Under the pieces are notes generated by a model that worked only from the letters and a program-made list of their open reading frames with translations, ran no database searches and was not told the DNA's origin. A DNA stretch of 64,000 nucleotides, taken from Desarmillaria ectypa. Its lineage: Eukaryota; Basidiomycota; Agaricomycetes; Agaricales; Physalacriaceae. Where the stretch lies: NCBI GenBank assembly GCA_030407005.1, contig JAUDYN010000007.1, positions 3,470,864-3,534,863 on the forward strand. Reading direction: 5' to 3'. Of the stretch, positions 1 through 10,649 are shown one piece after another; the first letter of the stretch is position 1, and every line of letters starts with the position of its first letter. Both the position numbers and the translations under genes were made by a program.

Positions 1-614
1 CGGCCCGGTGGGCTAAATTTTGCCAATTAGCATCACGCCCAATCCTGATTCCCTCTGTTGAGACAGGTCCTTTGTAACCGCATCCGCGATACAATGATTT
101 TATTCTCTAAATGTATCTTTCCTATTCTTATGCACCAAGGTCATTGACAAGGGACACAGAGCTCAATGCAGGAGTCATAGAGAATTCTAACTTTGCGTTC
201 GTAACACCCTCTCAAAATATTCCATTGAGAATAGTAGAAAGTGCGTCGTAGTGCTAGCATCTATGAGTTTTGTCTATCGTACAAATTTCACACCATCTAT
301 GCAAGGTTTTGATCCATTAGTCCCTACATCCGACCACTAGGCATCATTATCCGACCAGAATTTGTTCAGGCTATACTCTCTGAGACTGAGACTCCTTGTG
401 CTATATTCAGACGCCATTAAATAAATATTTTTTTTTGCATTCCTTCCATGACATTCAAATTCTCATTCTTATCCTAGTAATGAACCTTTTTCGTTGACAT
501 CTTCCCAATATTTCTCGCGATTCATCAGTTCGTGATCATATAATAAATCGAATTCGTCGCGGATGTATAAGCCAATTACGATCATCAACTTCCATTATAT
601 CTCCGTCTACTAGT
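1..614. other. Intergenic sequence upstream of the aldo-keto reductase gene
   Basis: No convincing coding exon, RNA gene or repeat is visible here. The sequence is moderately AT-rich. It should contain the promoter of the following plus-strand gene, but I see no clear TATA box immediately before the first ATG. An additional upstream 5' exon of that gene cannot be excluded. Confidence 0.4.
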
Positions 615-2342
615 ATGCACTATGGTGAGCCACGTCTCTCCATGTCCTGCAGACGTTTCACCTTGTACGCAGTGCGCCTTGGACAGTCTGGGTTGAAAGT
701 ATCCAAGATTATCCTAGGATGCATGACCTACGGCAGTCCAGAATGGGCAAAGTGGGTTCTGGGGAAGGAAGAAGGGATTACCCATATCAAGGCTGCGTAT
801 GTAGTTTCTTTATCTGAGGGCGCTAGTTCTCTGATTCTTCATAGGTATGATGCTGGAATCAACGCTTTCGATACTGCGAACGTGAGTCCACTTTCTCTCT
901 CTAGAACCAACTGACCGATGATGCAGGTGTACTCGAATGGGTTATCTGAAATTATCCTAGGAGAGGCTATCAAAAAATATAAATTTCCTCGCGATAAGAT
1001 TGTCGTCTTGACTAAGGTATGTATCCTGCTTGCTATGCTGTGATACCACATTCATCACTCTATACTTCAGGTTTTCGGAGTCGTAGCCAATGAACCTGGG
1101 CCTAATCTCTTCGGAGATCCCATATCCGACTCCGTAGGTTATGTTAACCAGCACGGGCTTAGCCGCAAGGTTTGATATCTATTTTCTCCACTCCTGATCG
1201 GCTTCTCAACCCGACACGTATCACCAGCACATATTCGAATCTGTGAAGCATAGCCTGGAACGATTACAGCTCGATTATATCGACGTCCTTCAATGTACGC
1301 TCAAATGCGGTTTTCATGTTCGTTCACTGATTGTGTTCACAGGTCATAGATTTGACTACGACACTCCGATCTCTGAAACAGTATTATTTTCTTGCTATCT
1401 TACTCGTGAATGGGAATATTAATTCGCATTCTTAGATGAGAGCGTTACACGATGTCGTCCAGGCGGGCTATGTTCGGTACATCGGGATGTCATCCTGCCA
1501 TGCTTATCAATGTACGCACTCTTTCCTTTATCTAAACTGTTGACTAACTGCCATCTAGTCCACGCGATGCAAAGTAATATCATCACCAAGTGCTTGCTAC
1601 GTTACTAACCTATCGGCTGTGAAGACTACGCTATTCAAAACAACTTGACGCCATTCATCTCGATGCAGAACCACTACAATCTGATCTACCGAGAGGAAGA
1701 AAGAGAGATGTTCCCCACTTTAAAGGTACAGAACCACAATGGCATTTAATTTCTCTGAAACCATTTTAGATGTTCGGGGTGGGTTCTATCCCATGGTCCC
1801 CACTTGGTCGAGGAAAGTTAACGAGGCCGTTCGCAAATCAAGGGGATACGAAACGTGGAGAGACTGATGGGTTGAGCCTATATTTTATACATTCGTGGAC
1901 GTTTATTTACCCAAATAATACAGACTCCTCGCTCGATACAAGGGAAATGATGCCGCTGAAGCTATCATTAACAGGTAAGTTCAATTTCTTCGCGGAAGAA
2001 TGCTGAATTGATTGATTTCTCAGAGTCGAAGAGCTCGCACAGAAGAAAGGAATAACGATGGCTCAGTTATCGATTGCATGGATTCTCAGCAAAGAAGGTG
2101 AGCTGACAATCTGTTTTTGGGATTGGTCATTGTGTTGATATTATTCAGGTGTCACTGCACCGATTGTGGGGACGACATCGTTGGATAATTTGAAGGCGCT
2201 GATTGGTGAGATTCGGGCTTTGAAACCAGATTTGACGATTTTAACCCCTTTCTTAGAGGGGACGAAGGTTAAGCTGACGGCAGAGGACGTCACGTTTTTG
2301 GAGGAAGAATATAAACCTCTGACGATTTCTGGGCATTCTTAG
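615..2342 (+). CDS. Aldo-keto reductase (YakC / aryl-alcohol dehydrogenase-like), 13 exons
   Basis: Predicted NADPH-dependent reductase of aldehydes or ketones, acting in the cytosol. Joining exons 615-796, 845-881, 927-1016, 1071-1169, 1228-1294, 1343-1380, 1436-1511, 1559-1573, 1625-1725, 1770-1870, 1924-1974, 2024-2097 and 2149-2342 gives an open frame of 374 codons plus TAG. All introns are GT...AG and 44-58 nt long. AKR hallmarks appear in order: an LG-SGLKVSKIILGCM start, the FDTANVYSNGLSE block with catalytic Asp and Tyr, the LTK lysine, the QCHRFDYDTP block with the active-site His, and the C-terminal cofactor region APIVGTTSLDNL. The length is slightly above the usual ~345 aa because the first ATG gives about 20 extra N-terminal residues, so the true start may lie downstream or in an unseen exon. 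Exon 8 is only 15 nt. The physiological substrate cannot be told from sequence. Confidence 0.88.
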
Positions 2343-2600
2343 GAGGGATATGCTGTCATGAGATATCGTTGAACAATAGTATAGGAACGCTATCGTGGTT
2401 ACGTGTTCTGTTGTTGTGCAACGGCTTTCATCGTCCAATGTGACTGTTTGTCCCTGTGGGACGTTGAGGGTTCGATTCCCTACTCGGAAATCCTCGCTGC
2501 GGCATACATCCTTTTTGCATCAACGAGTCCATGGTGCAAAGGGGACAAAGCATCCGTTTGATCGCAATGTAAAGTTTCTGGCAGACGTGGAATAATTCGA

Positions 2601-2776
2601 GGGACGACATCGCTTGATAATTTGAAGCAGTTTATTGGTTGGATTCGTGCTTTGAAACCAGATTTGACCATTGCAACCCCTTTCTTAGATGCGACGAAGG
2701 TTGAACTTTGGGAGAGGACGTCACATTTTTGGAAGAGCAGTACAAGCCGTTGATGATCTCGGGGCATTCTTACTGG
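2601..2776 (+). pseudogene. Duplicated 3' fragment of the aldo-keto reductase gene
   Basis: This stretch aligns with about 2168-2343, the last exon of the preceding gene, from the GTTSLDNL codons to the ISGHS end. It carries many substitutions. A small length difference near 2700-2712, where the parent encodes KLTAEDV, breaks the frame, and the stop codon is changed. The roughly 255 bases between the parent's stop and this copy are not duplicated. It is a non-functional tandem duplicate of a gene end, with no sign of its own start. Confidence 0.85.
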
Positions 2777-4096
2777 GGATTCAGAAAATCTGTATAACGA
2801 ATAGGAGTGCAGTTTTGTAATGAGCTGTATATGTACACTGACTCGTATGGTTCGATTGTGTTTTTCGATCTCACAGTGAGAACAGCCTTCGCCAGATTAA
2901 TGCTGTGTTATCGCTGCCCTCGTGACGCCCTATAAAGTTGTAGAATAACTCTGGATATCTGGACGACATGCATTTATAGCGATGGAAAGCTTTGAGGGAA
3001 AACGTAATAAAAGCGTACCTGAGAAGTTGGCATAAGCGATACATTCATTCCATCTGATCCGTTCATAGTTCGGATCTTTACTTGTTGGAATTACATCTTC
3101 GGACCCGTTTATACCCACGGACTTAGACTTGGTGTTATTTTGATTTCTTCTTTCTTCTTGTCAAGGTACATTCACACTGTCTCCGCATAGTATATCTACA
3201 GTAGTTGTACTTCCCGCACCTCATCCCAGTCTGAGTGATATATTATTAGATGACTACAACCGCACTCCCGTATTCTAACACAGTATGTAGTTGCACAGTC
3301 TTGTTCGGTAGCATCGAGTGGACGTTATGTAAACGCCTTGGCTCATTTCGTGCGATATAAAGTATGCGTGAAGTGCTATGCATACCTGATCAAGGTTAAG
3401 AGATCATCTCAGACGGACATTCGAAGTTATCTGACCAGGAAACTTGAACTTTCCCCACACTCCTTCCCTCGGCGTACGACCAAGGGTCGGTCGAGCCTTT
3501 GAAATAGCTCCAGGTTCAGGCACCGACACAGCAGAAATGGAATAGAAGTTTTTGTTCGTACGCGTCCATTCAAAATGTGGAGACAACGGCGATGGTCACC
3601 GCTGATAAAGCGCGTCATCGCCGTCGTGGAATGAAGCAACAGGTTTCGGTGTTGCCGCTTTCGGCATGGACAACGGAACCCGGACATTCGGACGGGGGTT
3701 CTCTCGTATCGTTGATGCTCATATTACTAATGGTGTCAAAATGAGGCTCATACAGTATTAGGATTACTAAATTTCTCATTATTTGAATTCCCACCCAGAC
3801 CGCAGGTGCTTGGAGGCTATTATGCATCACAGCGAGCGATTCAGACTTGTTCACGTTCACTAGAAATACTACAGACGATTATGAATTAAAGACTGTGGTT
3901 CTGAACTTTAAGGATAGATGCCTCGGCTTCAGAATAGTAATAAATTTCCAAATGAAACATTATTCGTATTGTACCATCCTCAATTTAAGCGAACTTGAAA
4001 GAATCAAAAGATGCATTTATTCAGATACGGAAAGCGATAATAGAGAAGTATGTCGGTCTTGGTAAATATCTCACATGAGGAACCCTCACACTGAGT
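2777..4096. other. Intergenic, no supportable gene
   Basis: Short open frames exist on both strands (for example around 3430-3860 on the minus strand). None shows a family motif, a signal peptide or a convincing exon chain. No RNA gene or repeat recognised. Confidence 0.4.
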
Positions 4097-4814
4097 CTAT
4101 ACAAGCTCCCCTTCTAGGCAGTACACGGCTTGTGCCTTCGTCATCCATGCCACAATTTCGTCCTGATTTGCCTTAAAATCGGCCACGCACTCAGTCTGTG
4201 CAAGAGATTATCACAAGCTGAATACCTTTTACGGAATAGCAATCAAATAACATACTGGCATACAATCAAGGACCTTATTCATGAAATCCGTGCTGGCGGC
4301 AACGATTTCCGTCACTATATTGCAAACATTGGTTATGCCATGAATGGCGGCCAGTTTGCTTTCCAAACCGATAAAAGACTGGAAGGCTGCAGCAATCAAG
4401 GAGAGTAATGCTGGAAGCTTGTCCAAGACGACTTGGCCATCGGCTTCCGAAACGACGTGGCTCTGAATTGGAATTGTGAGTCAATAATGGAGGGAGAGAT
4501 GGGAAGAGGCAACTTACCGGGACGACCTGAGTAGCGGACTTGATTTGCTTGTCAAGGAGGTCTCCTTTGGTCGCAATAGCCTGGACCACAGAATTAGAAA
4601 GACAGGAAGGGAAATTTTGCACAGGAAAACGTACCAAAGCATCGACAAAGCTGGAACTAGCAGAAAAGGTGCTGCAAGCTCCTTGAAAAGCGATAACCGT
4701 CTCAGAAATGTTGGAGAGACCACCGACGAGGGGTTCGACCTCGCTAACACCCACGAGAGGGTCAGCAACAGCAAGAGATGCGAAGGGAATAAGTACGAAA
4801 ATGTGAAAGAGCAT
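4097..4814 (-). CDS. Secreted HsbA-like protein (hydrophobic surface-binding protein A family), 4 exons
   Basis: Exons 4814-4635, 4580-4518, 4462-4274 and 4195-4097 join in phase 0 to give 176 aa plus TAG; introns are 54, 55 and 78 nt. The product starts with a hydrophobic signal peptide (MLFHIFVLIPFASLAVADP). It then has helical, Ala/Val/Leu-rich segments resembling the HsbA / cell-wall galactomannoprotein family (PF12296), including the FIGLESKLAAI and ADFKANQDEIVAWM regions. There are four Cys in the mature part: one near the N-terminus in the QGACSTF region, one in NVCNIV, and the pair TEC and VYC near the C-terminus. In Aspergillus oryzae HsbA adsorbs to hydrophobic surfaces and recruits a cutinase; that role here is inferred by family only. 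A TATA-like element lies about 70 bp upstream. It has no co-oriented neighbour. Confidence 0.8.
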
Positions 4815-6755
4815 TTCGAGTTTTCGTTGGTACGACTACTGTTGGTGCGGTTGTTGAGGGAATGAAGGTGTCTCTCGAGGCATTTTATACCATTCAGTGA
4901 GTAAATTCTCCGAGGACAGAAGGGTTGTAAAGTAGACACGTAGTCAGCTGGAACGAATGTACAATCATTCGGACTGTCATAGCTGTCAGAGGAAGCATTA
5001 ATATACTAGACTAGAACGTTTCCTTACAGACTCGATTGAATTGTAGGATGTATATTGTTTAGCAGACGGAATACGTTCCAGTAAGTTCAGCGAGCAGTGA
5101 CCCGACTATCGACGCTATATTTGAATGAACGAGGAGCTAAAAAAATGACACATAAGCACGGACGTGTCGTGTTCGCTGCTAGCTCTGATACTCCGAAAGT
5201 GATTCGCCGTCACGTATTAGCATTCCGATAGCTTCGATTGTGATCTGTAGGTGGGTTGAAATTGTATGCTCTTCAGTTCTAATCACACAACGTACAAGTG
5301 GGAAAAATGAATAGTCATTGTATACTGAAGAACCATCATCTTTAGAGTTGCCGGTGAAGTTAAATATGACGATATGGCCTGTTTGTGTCGAAGGATTAGG
5401 AAAGGGCATAATGTACTAGGAGGAGACTAATACCGCACCCGCTCATCGAATGAATGCCAGAAGATGTCTTTGTTCGCTTTAGGATAACGATTAGTCGTTG
5501 GAGGTGAGGTTGCAGAGCTAGTCGTTGGTGGATGGAGAAGCTGGTCCCTGAGTAAATTCGCAAGAGCAAAGGTGAGATATACATTGCAGAATATATCAGG
5601 GGAAGCTGAATTCGTCGAAAGAAAGATGGAGAAGGTAGTATAGAAAAGCCCTGTCAAAGTTTCGGTCGTGATCGGAAGAAAGCCGAAATCGTACTAAGGT
5701 ACCGGTTGTGCGGTGTTCCGAGGCTTTCACATTCTACTTCATCCACCACCGTATGTCTCTGAATCGGACATTACATCAGGACTATCGGCGTAGGACACAT
5801 ACCACAAGGCCTAAGCAAGATGTAATGGATCATACGCTATTGGTCGCGATAACTGTCCCTGCAGCTCCAATGACCTTACAAACGGATTGTCGCATGCCGA
5901 CGAAGAAATCTCGTAGACTCCATTGCTATTTCATACAAGACCCTTAGTATAAACGAGTTATTTAACGTCAATTTCTCCATTTAAAAATGGTTGGAATGAC
6001 GTGAACAAACATGGAATGGGCCACCAAAGGGATCCAAGTCTCCGAGTCACGTACATAGCTTGACGTTGACTGCCGAGTCTGTTTTCCTTGAACTAGGTAA
6101 ACTTTCTCCATGAGATATGATAATTTCACCCATTTTTCTGATAAGCCTCTGGTCTCATTGAAGATTACTTCTGTTCTACAAATACAAATTGAGTTGTAGG
6201 AGCCGTCCACTTTAACCCGAACGTTTGATTGCTTCCAGTAGACTTCATTGTATCGTCCTTGGTCGAAACATTTCTCCGATATTTTCTTGCGTGCATGAAA
6301 GCCGTTGTTGCTACAGCTGCTGGAGTTCGAAGAACGTCAGTATAGATAATTCTGCGGAGAATAAAATGCTTGATAACATGTGCTAATTTCTTCAAATTCT
6401 TACCATTCTTTGAGCATGGTATCGTGGAACGCTGCTGTTTCGATTTCTAGTCGAATGTCTCTCACAGCGTAGTAGAAAACAGGCCAGATCTTGTCAGCAC
6501 TTTAAGTAACTTGTTTAATTTATTTATTTTTGTTCTCGTCTGTTTTAAATTTCTTTCCATTGCCACTGCATACCACTCAGAGATTATTAATGCTAAGCCT
6601 CCTCAGGGTATTTCAATTTCACAATTCGTCCCGGTGTGTGGCCAGGAACCCCAATCATGCTCAACGTCAAACAGCCACCATCGATAACCACTCTTTCCAA
6701 AAGCTACCGGTATGTCTTAGTTGCCTCTAGAGTACTGAAAAGGCTGAGAGTATCC
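4815..6755. other. Intergenic, no supportable gene
   Basis: Apart from the promoter element of the HsbA-like gene at its left edge, I see no recognisable exon chain. Several frames of 60-80 codons occur on both strands, but without motifs or codon-bias signal I can defend. Confidence 0.35.
4884..4889 (-). promoter_or_regulatory. TATA-like element of the HsbA-like gene
   Basis: TATAAA read on the minus strand, 70 bp upstream of the ATG at 4814. Position and sequence fit a fungal core promoter; not otherwise tested. Confidence 0.45.
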
Positions 6756-7821
6756 ATGGACCCACCATCCGTTCTTCCAGTGGAGGTCCTGTCAAACATC
6801 TTTCACCACTATCTCCACAACCACGAGATCCCGGTCCAGTCGTTCGATTTCTCCGATGGACGCTGGGTCCTTGTAAATACCAACAGTGCATGGAGAAGCA
6901 CTTACATCTTTTCTAAATCTCTGTGGGCGACAATAACCATCACGGAGGAATTTCCTAGTCGCGAGTTCCGAAATGACACGCCACTACTCTCACATTCGAT
7001 CCCAGCATATAAAGACGAAACCAGTGAAACCAGGAAAAAAATCCTCACCGAGATACTCCGCCGCTCCGGGGTCGTTCCTCTCACCATATTCATACCTTTC
7101 CCTATCAGAATGAAACATCACGAGGTCGTCCCTATTTTCGATTATTGACCCCTCTTTGCTATTCTCGCTGGGCACATCCATCGTTGGAAATCTATGGAAC
7201 TCAAAGCGTATTTATACGCACCTATTTGGGGGGATTTCGTACAGATCCCTTCCACTCGTCTTCAATTGCTGCGCAGACTCCATGCGTAGTAAGAGAGAAG
7301 TCCATCCTGATGCAGGTTGCACGTATCTGTTCAGGGGTTGTCGACTTGGTTATAGACATATCTGCTAGCCATCATCTTGTTGATAGAGTTGATATGTTTT
7401 CACTCGAACACCTTGAAGTTGTAGGTGATACTCCTGCGCTTGATGGTATCTCCGCCCCACTTCTCAACTCGTTAAAAATCGAAATTAACCCATTTACCAA
7501 TATACGTGCAGACCATAGAGGACCACCCATTGTCGAGTTCCTTCGTCATTCAAACTGCTCGATCTATACATTGGATATCAACTGGTACGGTGACATATTC
7601 GCGATTTATTCTATATGCCATCACTCGAATCTCTCGTGTTCGAAAGGGGTTTTCTTCAGAAGATGAAATACCCGCTTTTCTTGATTCCTAATCTGCACAC
7701 CTACACTCTGCGATTTCACTAAATCATTCGTTTTCTACATATCAAACTCATCCTCGACATGGTTGAGTCAAGGCTTGCAGGTAGAATTCTGAAGTGCGTG
7801 AGCCTTCGCCCAGTAGGAAAG

Positions 7822-8430
7822 TGTTAGGAATCTGCCGAAATCAGGATATGAGAGTGAGGGGCGACAAGTGATGATCGAAGCGAGGTAGGATATGTTATAA
7901 AGATGTATGTCGTTAGGGAATAGAATGGATTCCGGCAAGGGTTCGTGAGGAGACCTGAGTGGTCCGGTTGGCGAGGTAAAGGGGTCAGTAAGTGCGAAGC
8001 AATTACTGTAGGAAGCAGCTGGTGAGCGCGGAGCTATTACGGGCTGTAGGTGAAGACAAGCGCTAGGCGTAGTCTTCGGATTGGTGTCGGAAAGCGCTTG
8101 GCGTATCCAACGAGTTGTTCAGCAAGCGCTAGGCGTAACTGACGAAGTTTCTGACAAGCGCTAGGCGTAACCGATCAGATGCGTAGTTCACACAATGAAG
8201 TGGACTTGAAGATGAGTAGATTTTTCTATTTTTACAATGTTACAGACGGTATTTATATACTAAAAGGCTCGAGTCATGAATATTCTACAATGTTCTATTA
8301 TATTCTAGTATGGGCAAGAAGAATAGAGAAAGAGAAAATTATGTGTCAGTCACTGCTAGGACTGAGAAGGCCGAGTGTAGGCATGCGTTGACTCATGCAC
8401 CAAGTTTACGGATACGCGAGATCCATAACA
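7822..8430 (+). mobile_element. Solo LTR, copy 1 (609 bp), with GAAAG target duplication
   Basis: Begins TGTTAGGAATCTGCC and ends GATCCATAACA, so it has the TG...CA ends and short TGTTA/TAACA inverted termini of LTR retrotransposons. GAAAG occurs at 7817-7821 and again at 8431-8435, a 5-bp target-site duplication. A TATA-like stretch (ATTTATATAC) lies near 8250. It closely matches the LTR at 29526-30177. No gag, pol, primer-binding site or polypurine tract adjoins it, so it is a solo LTR left by LTR-LTR recombination. The superfamily (Ty1 or Ty3) cannot be decided from the LTR alone. Confidence 0.92.
8050..8172 (+). repeat. Short tandem motif AGCGCTAGGCGTA inside LTR copy 1
   Basis: Four spaced copies of a CAAGCGCTAGGCGTA-like motif (one with TT in place of TA) occur at about 8051, 8090, 8122 and 8154, each about 32-40 bp apart. 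The core AGCGCT is palindromic. The LTR at 29526 has five copies and the diverged LTR at 18343 has two, so the array is a variable-number feature of this family, possibly an enhancer-like U3 element. Confidence 0.75.
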
Positions 8431-8624
8431 GAAAGACCTCGATCAAATTGTTCGTTGAGCGGCTGGAAGCTCTCAATTCCCCGCCGAATTTCAAGGTCTG
8501 GCTCGAGAACAACAGTGGATCATACACGGAGCTTCCGATGCCAGGTATAGCTGGCGAGGATTACGATGGGGATATCTACATGCTTCAAGTTAATACCGGG
8601 CTGGTGACAGAGGATGATGTATGA

Positions 8625-9674
8625 CAACGCCTTCGACGCGTGTACTGCGTAAGTGGGCAGTCTATTCAGGGATGTCGATATCCCTCACGCGTATGCATGT
8701 TGACTTTCTAGACAGTTTTTTTTTGTCGAATTACGAATACACAGTACGCTATAAACCAATATTCATCCTTTATTTACTAGTCCGATACCTTTGGTAGAGC
8801 TATTCCGGTGTTATGACGCCCTCGGCTCACTGGACTCCAATGAGCGAGGTCGTTGTATGTGTATTTCATGCCGGGCCCGGATTTCCTTCGCGGTTACGAA
8901 CAAACACCTTTTTCAGTGGGAGAGAAAAAGAAAATCCACATTCGGCCCAACTGTCAAAGAAAATTGAGTCCAGAAAAAGCGAAACATTCAGTCGGTACGT
9001 TTACCAACGGTTCTAAAAACATATTCGCGAAGTTTCTCACCATCGTTACGCTGATAATATCCCTTGCAATAAAATAGAAGCATGATAACCTTTTCATTAT
9101 CGATAGGCTGTAAGCGAAGGGATTATGATATAAATGAAGACGTCTTAATTACTGTTACATGAGTGCCAATTCTCCTCATTAAACAAATTCCTATTGAGCT
9201 AAGAGATATGGGAAACAATATATAGAGACGGCCATCCTTTGATAGAACCTTCCTGCACTGGTTATCTCGTCGCCGAGGATAGCGACTCAGAATCCCTACC
9301 GTTACTCTGATGCATGAAAAGCTCAGTTTGAATGGTTTTGGAGGATGCCGGGTTCCTAACGCGATTCCACTAGCGACATTAATTCTTCTATGCCACGCAT
9401 TTATGGGCAACTGCATAAAGAGATAGTATGATTAGGAAAGTGCGATAAAGAGGAAACTTACCCTGACGCTAGTTAAAGCTGCGTGTCAGAGTCTTGTAGG
9501 AACGGAACTTGCGTCCGTCAAAAAGGCAACAGCTTCGTGTGCATCGAAGGTGGTCGCCCATGTCTCCATATGTGCGTGCCTCTTCATGGATGAAAGTTAC
9601 AGGAAAGGTTTTAGAACCATTGACTTCTTTTCGGAGGTTACAGATGTAAACTGAAATATTCGGTAAAGAGGTGA
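8625..9674. other. Intergenic, no supportable gene
   Basis: Open frames around 8813-9077 (plus) and 9123-9416 (minus) are present but show no family motif or exon chain. Nothing else recognised. Confidence 0.35.
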
Positions 9675-10649
9675 TCAAGGCTTCTTAAACATCACCTTCA
9701 CAACCCCATGCTCAGAACCGCTGTTATCTACCTCGACACCTACCAAGCAAGTCTTCTCACATACCCAGTCGATCCTCCTGATACTGCCATCCCAATCCCC
9801 ACCAAGCTTCGTACACCGCGTCTCATAGGCTCTCACCGCTTTCAGTCGAGCGTGCGTTCCATGGCCTAGCGCGTCCCACTCTTCACGTTTTACCTGTATC
9901 CACAGCGCACAGTAGATCAAGGTTTGTGTTTGATGTAGGAAGCCGGGGTCGGACGACGACTGGCCAAGGGTGCTTATCACATAGCTGAACAAGCATCGTT
10001 AGTTTCCCTGGATAGGTTGCTGGTTGGGAGATCGTATAGATGGGTACGTCGTAGGATATTGGCGCGTGATTTAAATGGCTCGAGGCGAGGAGAGGATTCA
10101 TGTCCAGCACTTCTGGACGACTGCGATTGGTGAATGATACGTGGTCTGTAGAAGCGGTTGTGCGAGAATTAGTTGTGTGGGTATGTAATATGGACATACG
10201 TTGTGTCCCTGCATTTACACCTGGATGCTTCTTCAAAACGGGGCGAGGGCTGGCCTGCGCGACGCTGGCTGTGGGCTCCTTGGAAGAAGCTGGTGTTGAT
10301 AATTCCATAGAGTTAGTATGCGAGTGCTGGGGAAGAATTGGGAGGTAGATAGGATAGTGAGGCACTATGATAAATAAATTGGCTCTGAGCACAGTCTGCA
10401 GGGAAATTATTACATGCAACAATCGTACTCGTAACCGAAGAGATGAAGTTCCCTTGAATCGTGGCGATGATGGCGGTTTTCCTTGTTGTGACTAGGCGAT
10501 GAAGCAATGGGAGGCGTCTCAAGTGCAGAACTGGTAGGATTCGAAAGAGACAGGTGATTTGGTATGGAACTGTGACATGAAGAGGTTTGTCCTGCTACAG
10601 AGGAACGGCTGCATCCAAAGAAACTGCGACTGCGACGGTATGATGCCAT
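9675..10649 (-). CDS. DUF6699-like hypothetical protein, structure partly unresolved
   Basis: The first exon from the ATG at 10649 encodes a Ser/His-rich N-terminus. The best-phased splice uses a donor at 10435 and an acceptor ending at 10290 with a TACTAAC branch site, giving a 146-nt intron. The second exon encodes a Ser/Thr-rich linker, then MNPLLASSHLNHAPISYDVP, QPATYP and PWPVVVRP. The C-terminal part has VKREEWDALG, AYETRC and SIRRIDWVCEKTCLVGVEV. This order resembles the agaricomycete DUF6699 domain, whose function is unknown. PWPVVVRP and VKREEW lie in frames differing by one base, with the change between about 9900 and 9960. Either a frameshift has inactivated the gene or an intron with a weak donor is missed. 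The stop is at 9675-9677. Confidence 0.55.

Larger units (their letters stand above)
6756..8624 (+). pseudogene. F-box / leucine-rich-type protein relic, interrupted by a solo LTR
   Basis: The ATG at 6756 opens MDPPSVLPVEVLSNIFHHYL, a typical basidiomycete F-box, followed by the W-W-spaced segment ending SLWATITI. In SCF ubiquitin ligases the F-box binds Skp1 and the C-terminal half selects substrate. The frame is broken repeatedly. There is a TGA at 7146-7148, with the same frame continuing to a TAG at 7287. Coding then resumes one frame away (VARICSGVVDLVIDI to LDINWYGDI, about 7315-7600) and again in a third frame from 7615 (MPSLESLVFERGF), with a TAA at 7720. A solo LTR occupies 7822-8430. 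Deleting the LTR plus one copy of the 5-bp target duplication restores the third frame exactly (RPVGK joined to TSIKLFVERL) down to TGA 8622-8624. The locus is therefore a decayed single gene. Confidence 0.82.

Noticed and set aside
2395..2500. tRNA-like sequence with GGGTTCGATTCCC and a GTCCC/GGGAC hairpin after the AKR gene
   Set aside because: No 5' strand pairs with the putative acceptor ACTCGG; no complete cloverleaf could be built.
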